A stretch of 64,000 nucleotides of DNA from positions 1 through 64,000 of the forward strand of contig CANFEY010000002.1 in assembly GCA_947446025.1 (NCBI GenBank), written 5' to 3'. Position numbers and translations under genes: made by a program. The notes under the pieces are model-generated. The model worked only from the letters and a program-made list of their open reading frames with translations. It searched no databases and was not told the origin of the DNA. Numbering within the stretch: the stretch's first letter is position 1; each line of letters begins with the position of its first letter. Shown here piece after piece: positions 32,527-41,992 of this stretch. Origin of the DNA: Bryobacterales bacterium. Lineage in GTDB: Bacteria > Acidobacteriota > Terriglobia > Bryobacterales > Bryobacteraceae.

Positions 32527-35500
32527 TTAGAACGTCACGCGCAGCACCAGCGTGCCTTGGCGCTCGCCGATCACGTTGCCTGTGGTGTTTATCGTTCCAT
32601 AACCCGAATTGTAGCGCCCGTCGGGAGCGCGGCCGATCACCGCGCCTCGGTTGGTAGATGGCCCAGGAATTTGAGTACGGTTGAAGGCGTTGGCGAATTC
32701 CGCGCGGAACATGATGGTGGCGCGTTCTTTGACGCGGAAGATGCGTCCCATGCTCATCGTCTCAGAGGGGCGGCGCTGCTGGCGGAAATCGCCGTAGCTC
32801 ATCGCCGAGGGAGTCCACTGGCCGTTGGGGGGATCGGTCCAGGCCGCTGGATTGAGGGTGATGGTGGTGCTCGGGTCGAAGCAGTGGCAGTTGAGATCCT
32901 GCAGGAACAGCGGCTGGCCGGGCACGCGAACCGCACGCGTCGCGCGCAACAGAGAGTTGGCGTTGTTGTTGCTGAGGATGCCCGGAGTCTCGAACGGAAT
33001 TCCGCTGGAATATTGCAGTACGGCTCCGATGGTCCAGTCGGCGACGGCGGCGTTCAGGAATTTATTGGCACCCCACTTGGGCAGCGTATAGTTTGTCGCC
33101 AGCACCATGGCGTGCGGACGGGAGGCGTCCGACAACTGCTTGTTCGTATTGCGATTGAACACGTCGTTGATGGAGCCGCCACCGCCATCGGTTTCAGCGC
33201 CCAGCACCAACTCCTTCGAGAAGGTGTAGGTCCAAGTGACGTCCAAGCCCCGCGAGAAGCGCTTGGTGGCTTTCATTTGCAGCGAATCGTACCAAGTCTT
33301 GCCCATAGCAGGTCCCAGGGCGGTGATGTTGCCGAACTGCGGAAACGGGCGCAGGGACTGGGCTACGGTCAACGCCGTCGGGAAGCCCGCATACGGGAGT
33401 TGATTGAAGAATCTTCCCGCTAGCGTGGAGTTGACTTGGCGGGAGAGCAAGTCTCGATCAGCTTGACTGTTGTACCAATCCAGGCCGTACTTGCTCTGAA
33501 GAATTTCCGGCCGCAGAGCGTTGTAGTCTACCAGCGTGCTGGTTCTCCACCACACGCCGCGGTTGGCCACATAGCTAGCTTCGATGACCAGGTCGCGAAT
33601 GATCTCGCGCTGCAAGCCTGCGCTCCACTGAACCATGCGTGCCGGTCGTCCGTAGTTTTGGTCTACTGCTTGAGGAGCGCCCGTGATGGTCCCGGGGGCA
33701 GGAAAGAGTCCGGCCCGCAAATCCGGCCACACCGGGCTGAAGGGAATGCCGCTGCGCAGCGTCATGGATGGATCGCCATAGGCCGGCGCACTGACGGTCT
33801 GAGCCGCGCCCACCGCTCCCTGAGATCCACCGCCGGTGCTGGAATAGGATAGGCCAAAGCCGGCGCGCAGCACGGTCTTTTCGTTCCACTGATACGCCAT
33901 GCCTAAGCGCGGAGCGTAGGCAAGCGGGTAATTCTTGGCGAATTTGCAGTTGCAAGTGGCTTCAAAGATCGACGCGCCCAGATGGTTGCCGGCGGTTGGG
34001 TTCGGAACGTTGGGGGAGAAGCTCGGCGACCGGCCGAATTGTTCGCGCGGATACGACATGATGTCCCAGCGCAGGCCGTAGTCCACGGTCAGCTTGCGGG
34101 TAAGCTTCCAGGTGTCCTGTGCGTAGCCGGCGAAGAAGTGCCGGCCGCCCCGCATGTTGGTGGGTTGCGCCAGGGTTACCGTGCTGACTTGCCCTAACAG
34201 GAAGCTGGCGTAGGGGAAGCCCACCAAGCGGCCATTTACATTCTGGCCCTGGGTGGAGGAATTGGCGGTCTGCTCCGCGCTGAATGCAAAGCTGCCGTTG
34301 GTGTTGGTGAAGATGGCCTGCGGATAACCTTCGATGCGTACCTCGCCGCCGAACTTCATGGTGTGGTTGCCGCGCACCCAACTCAAGCTGATGTTGCCGG
34401 TCGGTTTCGAGTTGCGGGTATTCTGCTGCGCAGCAGGTCCAAGGTTGCGCAAACCGCCGAGTGACTGGGCCGCTAGCAGTCCGGAAATGGCCGGGAAACG
34501 GCCTCCGTTGGCACCCACGGTGGAACCGGAAATGCCGAGTTCCTTCAGCATGTCGAAGTTGGTTACGAAGGAAAAGTCCTTATGGTCATTGCTGAGGTAG
34601 CCGGCACCGAAGTGCAGCAGCATTGTGGGCGTCAAGGTGTAATCCACGCTGGCACGAAGCGTGAACGATTCAACGAAAGAATTGCGGGTGACCGAGATCG
34701 GATCGGGGAAGCCTTCGGTTCCGCACACAGGGATGCAGTTCCGCACCGAGGTTTCGGTGGTGGACCAATAGAATGACGCCTTCATTTTCTGGTTGATGGT
34801 GTGGTCGATCTTGAGCGACGGGATCGGCGAGAGGCGGCTCTGCCTGAAGGGGTTCACATAGTTGTTGATCAGAGCTGTGGCACCGCCCAGATTTGCGCCC
34901 GGCACCAGATTCTGAATTCTGATGGAAGAGGTGTCGAAGCGTGCGGTGGGGATCGTGTTGTTGGGAAATTGCAGCCGCGCTCGGGTTCCATTCGCCAAGA
35001 GCCGCTCCGTACTGGGATCGAAGATCATGCCTTCATTCACGGGATTGCCCAGGCCGTCGGGCGTAGGCGCGTTGGTGGCGCTGAGGGTGCGGCCTGTCAG
35101 GGCGGTGTTGAAATTGCCTGCACGGTAAGCAGCGGTTGGTACGGTGCCGATTTGATTGTTGACCACCCCGTTTTCCCGATATTGCTCGTAGGTGTAGAAG
35201 AAAAAAGTCTTGTTGCGGCCGTCGTAGAATTTGGGAATCCGTACCGGTCCGCCGATGGTGCCGCCCCAATCGTTGCGGCGTTGCGTAGGTTTGAGCCAGT
35301 TGTAGGCCTGACGGGCCCACAGTGCTTCATTCACAAAGTAGTCGTAGGCCGACCCATGGTAGGCGTTCGTGCCGGAGCGCGTCGTGTAGTTGAAGAGGCC
35401 GCCTCCGGCTTGTCCGAACTCCGCCGCGTAGTTAGAGGTCTGCAACGACATCTCCTCAATCGCATCGATGCCGGGTTGAACGGACGCCTGGAATGCGGTC

Positions 35501-36105
35501 CCGACGACACTGGTCGCGATGTCTTGCCCGTCCAAACGGATTCCGTAGGAATTACTGGGAGCGCCGTTGATGCGCATCTGAGAGTTTACGGTGAAGAAAA
35601 CTCCGGGAGACAAGATGGCTGCGAACTGCGGGTTACGGAGTCCATAAGAACCGGCGGATTGAATGCCTACGCCCAAGATGGGGAGCGTGTTCAGCCGCTC
35701 CGTGGTGACGTTGCTGCTGATGGTGGCGCTTTCGGTTGTCAGCAAAGAAGACTCGGCTGTGACGGTGACGGATTCGGAGGCTGTGCCGACCTCCAGGACG
35801 ACGTCTTCGCGAACCGTCTGGGCGACTTGTACGCTTAGATTCTGGTGAACGAAGGTCTTGAATCCAGGCACGGTGACGGTGAGCGTGTAGCTGCCGATCG
35901 GCAACTGCGCGAAGCTGTAGTTGCCCGTTGCGCTGGTGCCCGCTTCGTAGGAAGCGCCCGTCTGCGTGTTCAACAACTGCATGGGCGCGCTCGCGACCAC
36001 TGCTCCCGCCGCGTCCGAAACCGTACCCGTGATCGACCCGCGATCCGTCTGTGCAAAGGCCCCGACCGCAGCCGTCAAAAGTACAGCAATCCTCAGTATG
36101 CGCAT
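32527..36105 (-). CDS. Oar-like TonB-dependent outer-membrane receptor
   Basis: About 1,192 residues from the ATG that opens a signal peptide (MRILRIAVLLTAAVGAFAQ). The N-terminus is a carboxypeptidase-regulatory-like beta sandwich (GSITGTVSDAAGAVVASAP, LPIGSYTLTVTVPGFKTF), then a TonB plug (QMRINGAPSNSYGIRLDGQD) and a large barrel ending in the aromatic LVLRVTF required for outer-membrane insertion. Acidobacteria have many such receptors. Its position directly before the PQQ dehydrogenase suggests uptake of the substrate, cofactor or metal for that enzyme. Confidence 0.85.
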   Translation of the reverse strand: MRILRIAVLLTAAVGAFAQTDRGSITGTVSDAAGAVVASAPMQLLNTQTGASYEAGTSATGNYSFAQLPIGSYTLTVTVPGFKTFVHQNLSVQVAQTVREDVVLEVGTASESVTVTAESSLLTTESATISSNVTTERLNTLPILGVGIQSAGSYGLRNPQFAAILSPGVFFTVNSQMRINGAPSNSYGIRLDGQDIATSVVGTAFQASVQPGIDAIEEMSLQTSNYAAEFGQAGGGLFNYTTRSGTNAYHGSAYDYFVNEALWARQAYNWLKPTQRRNDWGGTIGGPVRIPKFYDGRNKTFFFYTYEQYRENGVVNNQIGTVPTAAYRAGNFNTALTGRTLSATNAPTPDGLGNPVNEGMIFDPSTERLLANGTRARLQFPNNTIPTARFDTSSIRIQNLVPGANLGGATALINNYVNPFRQSRLSPIPSLKIDHTINQKMKASFYWSTTETSVRNCIPVCGTEGFPDPISVTRNSFVESFTLRASVDYTLTPTMLLHFGAGYLSNDHKDFSFVTNFDMLKELGISGSTVGANGGRFPAISGLLAAQSLGGLRNLGPAAQQNTRNSKPTGNISLSWVRGNHTMKFGGEVRIEGYPQAIFTNTNGSFAFSAEQTANSSTQGQNVNGRLVGFPYASFLLGQVSTVTLAQPTNMRGGRHFFAGYAQDTWKLTRKLTVDYGLRWDIMSYPREQFGRSPSFSPNVPNPTAGNHLGASIFEATCNCKFAKNYPLAYAPRLGMAYQWNEKTVLRAGFGLSYSSTGGGSQGAVGAAQTVSAPAYGDPSMTLRSGIPFSPVWPDLRAGLFPAPGTITGAPQAVDQNYGRPARMVQWSAGLQREIIRDLVIEASYVANRGVWWRTSTLVDYNALRPEILQSKYGLDWYNSQADRDLLSRQVNSTLAGRFFNQLPYAGFPTALTVAQSLRPFPQFGNITALGPAMGKTWYDSLQMKATKRFSRGLDVTWTYTFSKELVLGAETDGGGGSINDVFNRNTNKQLSDASRPHAMVLATNYTLPKWGANKFLNAAVADWTIGAVLQYSSGIPFETPGILSNNNANSLLRATRAVRVPGQPLFLQDLNCHCFDPSTTITLNPAAWTDPPNGQWTPSAMSYGDFRQQRRPSETMSMGRIFRVKERATIMFRAEFANAFNRTQIPGPSTNRGAVIGRAPDGRYNSGYGTINTTGNVIGERQGTLVLRVTF

Positions 36106-36241
36106 AGCCCCTCCAGGAAACCTGATTTGGTAGAGTATACGCCTCGCGAGGATGGGCGTCAAAGGGTACGGAGTACAAGCCAGGTTAGCTCGCCCTACCC
36201 TCCGCGCAACGCGCCCGCTTGAACAAATTGCCCGCCGTCTA

Positions 36242-37234
36242 TTACGGCTTCAACGATGCCGTGTAAGCTGCGATGTTGACCATGTCTTCCACGGTGAGCT
36301 TCTCGACCACCGCCTTCATTAGCGGACTGTATCCGCCGCGCCGCACGCCGGACTTGATGTCGTGCATCTGGCGGACGATGTAGCTGGGGGAGCGGCCCGC
36401 CAGGAACGGAACGTTGCCCAGTCCCTTCAAGCCTTCGCCGTGACAGATCGCGCACTGGATCGTCTTCGCCGACGCCTTGGTCGCCAGAGCCTCGCCCTTC
36501 TTCACGGCACCGATCGGCACGTAGGCCGTGAACGGCGACTGCGAGTCACGCAACTCGGTGCGCTCGAAATCGTCGGGGACTTCGATGATGCGCTGGCCGA
36601 TGGGCTCGGAGGTGTCTTTGATCGGAACGAGCATTCCGGTGAACACGTAAGTCTTCGGCACCGTCTTGGTTTCCACCACCTTGATCCACGGCTTGTAGGT
36701 CAACTTGGAGAAATATGCCGCAGCGATGCGGACTTCGGCTTCGTTGCTCACCAGCGAGAGCTTGCGCATGTTCTCCGGCGGACCCATGTTCGGCTCGGCT
36801 GATTTGCGGTTCCCGGTTCGGTAGGCGGTGACTTGCGCTTCAATGTATTCGGCGGGGAGGCCCGCGAGGCTGGAGTTTTCGGGTTTGCCTTGGCCGTTGG
36901 GCAAGTGGCAGAAACCGCAGGCGCGGATGTCCGGCGCCCGGCCGTGGCCCACGATGTCCGGCATGGGCGGATGATCGTCATGCCAGTCCGGGGGATTGAA
37001 TCCATCGGTGGTCTGCTTCGCGGTGAGTCCCTTGGTGCTGTTCGGAACCCGATGCAGCGTGGGGTCGTTGTTCGGAGCGGCGGGCGGCGCTGGAGCGCTG
37101 GTGGGATAGGCCCACGGCATGGGCGTCGCAGGCGTCGGCGCGACGGGCGCGGGTCCCTGCTTTCCCTGTTGGGCAGTCAACCACGCGGTGCAGGCGGCCA
37201 GGCCGGCGGAAAGGAACAGCAATCGAAGCTTCAT
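36242..37234 (-). CDS. Dihaem c-type cytochrome
   Basis: A 330-residue exported cytochrome with two haem sites, CGFCH (~residue 104) and CAICH (~residue 263). A Pro/Ala-rich linker (APTPATPMPWAYP) follows the signal. The second domain continues GEGLKGLGNVPFLAGRSPSY, as in cytochrome c4/c-class I domains. It lies upstream of the TonB receptor and PQQ dehydrogenase (136-bp gap) in the same direction, so it is a good candidate for their electron acceptor. Confidence 0.85.
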   Translation of the reverse strand: MKLRLLFLSAGLAACTAWLTAQQGKQGPAPVAPTPATPMPWAYPTSAPAPPAAPNNDPTLHRVPNSTKGLTAKQTTDGFNPPDWHDDHPPMPDIVGHGRAPDIRACGFCHLPNGQGKPENSSLAGLPAEYIEAQVTAYRTGNRKSAEPNMGPPENMRKLSLVSNEAEVRIAAAYFSKLTYKPWIKVVETKTVPKTYVFTGMLVPIKDTSEPIGQRIIEVPDDFERTELRDSQSPFTAYVPIGAVKKGEALATKASAKTIQCAICHGEGLKGLGNVPFLAGRSPSYIVRQMHDIKSGVRRGGYSPLMKAVVEKLTVEDMVNIAAYTASLKP

Positions 37235-37259
37235 GGACGAATCCTCCTGATCGGATCAA

Positions 37260-38096
37260 TTATGCCACGGACGGAGGCCCCGGTTTTTGCCGCGGCGAGT
37301 GCCTTGCCGTGATGGGATGCAGAAGCTGACCTGCCAGGTCAGAAGGTAGCGGCCCGTCGACTCCGTATTGCGTTGGCCAGGAGTTGGGCAAATAGAGAGT
37401 GCCGAACAGCTTGTCCACCCAAGGCAGCAGGGCGGCGTAATTCTTGTTTGTGTTTTCCGGCCGGTCATTGGTGTGGTGCCAATGGTGAAACGCGGGGGAG
37501 GAGACCAGGTATTCGAGCCAGCCGAAGCGCCACTTGATATTGGCGTGGATGAAAAATCCCCAGAAGTTGCCGAGCAAAGTGACCAGTACCGGCACCAAAT
37601 CGGCCGTGCTGCCGGTGGGTTGCGCCAAACCCAACAGATACATGGGCACCAATCCGCACACACGGACGAACACCATGTCGATGGGATGAGCTCGGGAATT
37701 CACCAGCCAGTCGATCTCCTCCGCGCCGTGGTGAATCGAGTGGAATCGCCACAGCAGCGGGATTTGATGCGTCCACCGGTGGCCCCAGTAGGAGCCGATG
37801 TCCCCAACCATCATTGCGAGCGGCAGGCGAAGCCAGCCAGGAATTCCCGCAGTCCACGCATAAAATCCTATTTGCGTCTGGCTGTGCATCAGGCCGGCCA
37901 ACACGGAGATGGGCAAGACCAGCAGGAGTTTGGGCAGAAGACCGCTCAGGAAGTAGTAGGCCAGGTCCGTCCCAAACCCCCTTCGAAGAACTCGTTGGGG
38001 CCGCAGCACCCATACTTTTTCCACGGGAACAAACACAGCCAGGAGCAGCACCAGCCAAACTCCCAGCCTGAGGACATCTTGAATAAGAGGTGCCAT
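37260..38096 (-). CDS. Fatty acid hydroxylase / sterol desaturase family protein
   Basis: A 278-residue membrane di-iron protein with the full set of histidine boxes: GHRWTHQ, HSIHHGAEE, and FHHWHHTNDRPENTNKNY. Four or more helices flank them. The family hydroxylates or desaturates lipids and sterol-like substrates, often in alkylglycerol or carotenoid metabolism. The start at 38096 is chosen because the open frame beyond it runs through the next gene. It sits between the cytochrome and a PEP-CTERM protein without clear functional linkage. Confidence 0.82.
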   Translation of the reverse strand: MAPLIQDVLRLGVWLVLLLAVFVPVEKVWVLRPQRVLRRGFGTDLAYYFLSGLLPKLLLVLPISVLAGLMHSQTQIGFYAWTAGIPGWLRLPLAMMVGDIGSYWGHRWTHQIPLLWRFHSIHHGAEEIDWLVNSRAHPIDMVFVRVCGLVPMYLLGLAQPTGSTADLVPVLVTLLGNFWGFFIHANIKWRFGWLEYLVSSPAFHHWHHTNDRPENTNKNYAALLPWVDKLFGTLYLPNSWPTQYGVDGPLPSDLAGQLLHPITARHSPRQKPGPPSVA

Positions 38097-38113
38097 GCCT
38101 CCGCTTGGGACTC

Positions 38114-38953
38114 CTAGCAGCGGCGCTTCTTGAAGGCTGCCAGCGCGAGCATTCCACCACCCATCAGCACGAAGGTGCTCGGCTCGGGTACTACTTCCGT
38201 TATAGCGACTCCGTCCAACAGAACCACCGGAGGAGCGCCATTCGGAGTTCCGCCGGCGAGAAACGTCAAGGCCTGCGACGTGCTGCTGGCGATGAAACTC
38301 ATTGTTTCCTGGCGCCATGCCTGAAAGTCGTGGTTCGGGTTAGACAGCACCGTCGAACGTATCGTTGTGCTGCCAAACGTAACATCCCAATATTCTGTAG
38401 TCGCCCCGTCCGTGCCATTTTGTTGGGCGGCAGCCATGTAGAAAGAGATCGCGTAGGTCGAGCCGATATTGAGTCCAGTTACCGTTTGAGAGATGGATGC
38501 ATTGTAGTTTGAGTCGCCGTCAATGGCGACGAAGTTTCCACCAGTCGGGCTGTTTTGAACAGCATGAACAGTGTTCCATAGTCCGATGTTGTTGTTGAAC
38601 GCAGATCCGCCGGTGCCTGCAAACAGAATCGATGCAACGGTACCTGTGCTGCCGCACCCGAATGCGGTTCCCCCTCCCGCGATAGAGCCATTCTGCGCTT
38701 TGCAGGTGGAACTCCACGATGCCAGGTTCGAAATGCACGTGGTGTTGCCGGTCTGGGCGCAAATGAAGCCACCGTTGACGCCCATCGTGCTGTTGGAATT
38801 GCCCGCCGTGCCGGACAAGGTCTCAAAGTTGCCGTTTGAAAAGACAGGCGCACCAACCGCAGTGGATGTCATCGCGAACAGGCCGGCCAATAGCAGCGCC
38901 AATGCTGAAATGCGCATCCCGTGAGTTAATTTCACAATAGAGACCATTCTCAA
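38114..38953 (-). CDS. PEP-CTERM sorting-domain protein
   Basis: A 279-residue secreted protein with an N-terminal signal (ISALALLLAGLFAMTSTAVGA) and a typical C-terminal sorting tail: VPEPSTF, a hydrophobic helix, then FKKRR. Such tails are cut by an exosortase and the protein is anchored or released with exopolysaccharide. The body is a beta-sandwich rich in Gly, Ser, Thr and Asn (NGNFETLSG, GLNIGSTYAISFYMAA), as in carbohydrate-binding DUF642-like proteins. The exosortase itself is not in the window. Confidence 0.8.
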   Translation of the reverse strand: MRMVSIVKLTHGMRISALALLLAGLFAMTSTAVGAPVFSNGNFETLSGTAGNSNSTMGVNGGFICAQTGNTTCISNLASWSSTCKAQNGSIAGGGTAFGCGSTGTVASILFAGTGGSAFNNNIGLWNTVHAVQNSPTGGNFVAIDGDSNYNASISQTVTGLNIGSTYAISFYMAAAQQNGTDGATTEYWDVTFGSTTIRSTVLSNPNHDFQAWRQETMSFIASSTSQALTFLAGGTPNGAPPVVLLDGVAITEVVPEPSTFVLMGGGMLALAAFKKRRC

Positions 38954-39131
38954 AGATTCCTCCGACAGGCTTTAGATCGGTCAAAGAGATACTAGTACTT
39001 ATAGTACCTAAGGCTGATTGGGACTAGCAACTGACCTGTATTCGAGGGGTGCGCGACATCAAAGTGGAGGATTTGCCGAAGCGCTTGAAGGCACGAGGTC
39101 ATCTGAGCGTACCAAGTACGCAGGGCAATCA

Positions 39132-39230
39132 CCGAACGGCGACGGTAAGGGAGCCAACAGACGGAAGCAAACCCTTGCGTTTGCATTGGAGCAGCGCCGC
39201 TCGTCCGCTCCCTTTACGGTCGCGGTTCGG
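39132..39230. repeat. Long imperfect inverted repeat in the 38.95-39.28 kb gene-free stretch
   Basis: The left arm CCGAACGGCGACGGTAAGGG (39132-39151, continuing AGC) pairs with the right arm GCTCCCTTTACGGTCGCGG (39207-39225, continuing TTCGG), with a few mismatches. An inner 6-bp stem GCAAAC/GTTTGC lies between them. It could fold as a hairpin or cruciform. Open frames across it are short and unconvincing. The rest of the gap (38954-39280) shows only an AT-rich patch near 38990-39015 (ACTAGTACTTATAGTACC) that may hold the promoter of the PEP-CTERM gene. Confidence 0.5.
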
Positions 39231-39280
39231 TGCTGTTCCGCCACTTCTATGTCACCCACCCGTAGTCGAGATGCTCGGCG

Positions 39281-40771
39281 CTATCTAACTTTGAGATCAA
39301 GGGTGCGCTGTCGGCCGCGTTCCAGCGTGATTTTTTCGGCGGATTCGATGAGTTGGGGGAGTTGCGCCGAGTCAAGCGCGGCGGCGATCCGGTATTCTCC
39401 GGGTGCGACGCCGGAAATCTCGAAGCGGCCGTCCCGCGAGAATACCAGGTAGGAGAACGGCGCGTTGCCCTCGCCGGCGCTAGGGATATCGTAGGGGGCC
39501 TTCGCCAGCACGATCGCCACCCGGCCGCCGTCGTTGATTGTGCCGGAGACGCGCGCGGGCTGGTTGTCGAGTTCAAATTCGAGTTGGACTTGGGGCAGCA
39601 GACGAATTCGGCCATCGGAGACGGCGCGTCCGTTGTAGCGCACTTCGCGAACGTAGTAGCCTGCGGGGACTCGTGGTGCTGACACTCGGTAATCCTCCCA
39701 GCGAAGCGTGTGGGCGACGAAGCTGAGATCGGGCTGGACCTGTGGTTCTTGCGCGTCTGTGTCTGAAAGGCCGGGGATCGCCGGACGCATCATCAGGAGG
39801 AAGTTTGTGCCCGTGACCGGTGGGGGCGGGACTCCTTGGGAGGTCACCACGCGGCCCGGCACGTCGATGGCGGAGGCGATCGTCAGATTGAGCGCCGTGT
39901 TCGACCGCGTGACGATCAGCGGGGCAACGGCCCAGCGGATGTTGTCGCCATCCGACCAGAGGGCCACCCGATAGGAGCCTGCCGGAACATGCGTCAGCAG
40001 TAGTTGCGGTTTGCAGGGAACTCGCATCGGCGTCAAGTCATCCAAAATGACGCCAAGGCTCCATGAGTTGCCCCCGCAGTCTCCTTGCACGTTGAGCCGG
40101 ACGCGATACCGCTCGGCCTGGCGAAGCCGAAGCGTGCCAAGGGTCGCGTCACTGCCGGGGGTCACGACGAACGGGGCGGCTCCTAAGTCTTCCCAGCCCG
40201 TGTCGCGGCGCTCAAACGCCTCGTCGGTGTACTCCTCAATCTTGGGCAATTCCTGGGCCGCGGGGCTGGCGTGGACCACGTACGTCCCAGGGCCGACTCC
40301 CGTTGCCGTGAACGTGCCGTCGGACGCAGTGACCGCGCCGGCGCTGGCGAAGGCGGGCGATTGCGATTCCACCAAGCTTACGCGAAAACCCGCCAGCGGC
40401 TTGTCCCGCTCGTCGAGTAAACGACCGCTGACCGTGCTCGGATTCATCAGCGTGAAGCGCGGCAGATCCATCAGCGGGCGGTCCGCCGAGAGAAAGAACG
40501 TGCTGAGAGTGAAACCGCGAGCCAGTGCATAGCCCGCCTTCTTCAAGTCCACCTGATACTGGCCGAAGGCTTCGGGCTTGAAGAAGAATGCGCCATCCCT
40601 GCCGGTGAAGGTGGTTGCGACGACGCGGGCGTTGGGTCCGGGCGAAAGGGTGAGCGTGACTTCGACGCCCTGGAGCGGGGTTCCCGACCCTTGGTCAAAC
40701 ACGCTGCCGCGGATTTCCGGTGCCTGACCAAACAGACCAGCGGCGGTCATCGCGAGCAGGGCGAATCGCAT
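39281..40771 (-). CDS. Carboxypeptidase-regulatory-like (TTR-fold) repeat surface protein
   Basis: A 496-residue exported protein with signal to about GLFGQ. It has at least three carboxypeptidase-regulatory-like beta sandwiches: PEIRGSVFDQGSGTPLQGVE, STVSGRLLDERDKPLAGFRV, and VSGTINDGGRVAIVLA. Each is followed by a G-x-Y turn (QYQVDLKKAGY, GTYVVHASP, GEYRIAAALD). No enzymatic domain is seen. Such proteins are frequent in Acidobacteria and probably act as adhesive or carbohydrate-binding envelope modules. The gene diverges from the octahaem cytochrome (38 bp apart). Confidence 0.75.
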   Translation of the reverse strand: MRFALLAMTAAGLFGQAPEIRGSVFDQGSGTPLQGVEVTLTLSPGPNARVVATTFTGRDGAFFFKPEAFGQYQVDLKKAGYALARGFTLSTFFLSADRPLMDLPRFTLMNPSTVSGRLLDERDKPLAGFRVSLVESQSPAFASAGAVTASDGTFTATGVGPGTYVVHASPAAQELPKIEEYTDEAFERRDTGWEDLGAAPFVVTPGSDATLGTLRLRQAERYRVRLNVQGDCGGNSWSLGVILDDLTPMRVPCKPQLLLTHVPAGSYRVALWSDGDNIRWAVAPLIVTRSNTALNLTIASAIDVPGRVVTSQGVPPPPVTGTNFLLMMRPAIPGLSDTDAQEPQVQPDLSFVAHTLRWEDYRVSAPRVPAGYYVREVRYNGRAVSDGRIRLLPQVQLEFELDNQPARVSGTINDGGRVAIVLAKAPYDIPSAGEGNAPFSYLVFSRDGRFEISGVAPGEYRIAAALDSAQLPQLIESAEKITLERGRQRTLDLKVR

Positions 40772-40809
40772 GCTGATACTGTATCGCGCGGCGGCGTAGA
40801 CTGAAAGGG

Positions 40810-41991
40810 ATGAAGCTTAGCATCTTGCTCGTAGCAGTCACTGGCGTAGCGCTCGCGCAGTCGACCTACGTCGGCTCCGAGAAGTGCAAAACCTGCCATC
40901 CCGCGATGTATGAGCGCTGGAGCAAGACCCGCATGGCAAATGTGGTGCGCGATCCCAAGGCCCACCCGGAAGCAGTGCTGCCGGATTTCAGCAAGCGCGA
41001 TCCGTTGGTGAACTTCACTGTGGCCGACGTCGCGCTTGTGTACGGGAGTAAGTGGAAGCAGCGCTACTTCACGCGGCGGGGGGATGACTACTATCCGTTG
41101 GGCGTCACATGGGATGTGGGCAAGCAGGTCTTCCGCCCGTATCTGGTGGCTCCGAACACGGATTGGTGGGTGCCGCTGTTCCCGCCCGATAACAACGGCC
41201 GGCCCACGTCGCAGCTGTGCGATGGCTGCCATTCGGTGAACTTCAACATCCAGACCAAGACGCCGACGGAATGGAACGTGGGCTGCGAGAAGTGCCATGG
41301 GCCGGGCTCGGCGCACGCGGCTCGGCCCGCGCAGACGAACATCGTGAATCCGTCGCGGCTCGATTCCATGCAGGCGACGAACATTTGCATTCAGTGCCAC
41401 TCGCAAGGCCAGCCCGTGACCAATCCCATCAACGGCAAGTATTACGATTGGCCGGTCGGGTTCCAGGCGGGTATGGACCTGAAGCAGTTCTGGAAGCTGG
41501 AAGAATACAAGCTGGGCACGGAGACGTTCACCCATTTCGCCGACGGCAGCGCGCATAAGAATCGGATGCAAGGCAACGATTTCGTGCAGAGTGCGATGTA
41601 CACGCATGGCGTCGCGTGCAACAGCTGCCATGATCCGCACGGTACACCCAACAACGCGGACCTCATCAAACCCGCGAACACCCTGTGCCTAACCTGCCAC
41701 AGCCAGAATTCGCCCAACGGTCCGCGCGGAGCCACCGTCCAGGACCACACGCATCACGCCCCCGGCAGCGCAGGCAATGAATGCGTCGGCTGCCACATGC
41801 CCAAGATCGCGCAGCAGATCGCCGACACGAACGTGCGCAGCCACACCTTCCGCTTCATCCCGCCCGCGGAGACGGAAGAGTTGAAAGTCCCTAACGGCTG
41901 CAATTCGTGCCATGCGGATAAGACGACAGGCTGGGCTCGGGAGCAATTGAAGAGTTGGCCGAATGTGTCGGCGTTTAGGGTGGCGAGGTAG
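40810..41991 (+). CDS. Octahaem c-type cytochrome
   Basis: A 393-residue exported cytochrome with eight CxxCH sites: CKTCH, CDGCH, CEKCH, CIQCH, CNSCH, CLTCH, CVGCH and CNSCH. Extra histidines (TFTHFADGSAH, DHTHHAPG) can serve as distal ligands. The order and spacing resemble the multihaem 'doubled CxxCH' family distantly related to NrfA and hydroxylamine oxidoreductase. No Cys-x-x-Cys-Lys active-site haem is visible, so an electron-transfer role is likelier than nitrite reduction. A small secreted protein gene follows after 1 bp. Confidence 0.85.
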   Translation: MKLSILLVAVTGVALAQSTYVGSEKCKTCHPAMYERWSKTRMANVVRDPKAHPEAVLPDFSKRDPLVNFTVADVALVYGSKWKQRYFTRRGDDYYPLGVTWDVGKQVFRPYLVAPNTDWWVPLFPPDNNGRPTSQLCDGCHSVNFNIQTKTPTEWNVGCEKCHGPGSAHAARPAQTNIVNPSRLDSMQATNICIQCHSQGQPVTNPINGKYYDWPVGFQAGMDLKQFWKLEEYKLGTETFTHFADGSAHKNRMQGNDFVQSAMYTHGVACNSCHDPHGTPNNADLIKPANTLCLTCHSQNSPNGPRGATVQDHTHHAPGSAGNECVGCHMPKIAQQIADTNVRSHTFRFIPPAETEELKVPNGCNSCHADKTTGWAREQLKSWPNVSAFRVAR

Positions 41992-41992
41992 G

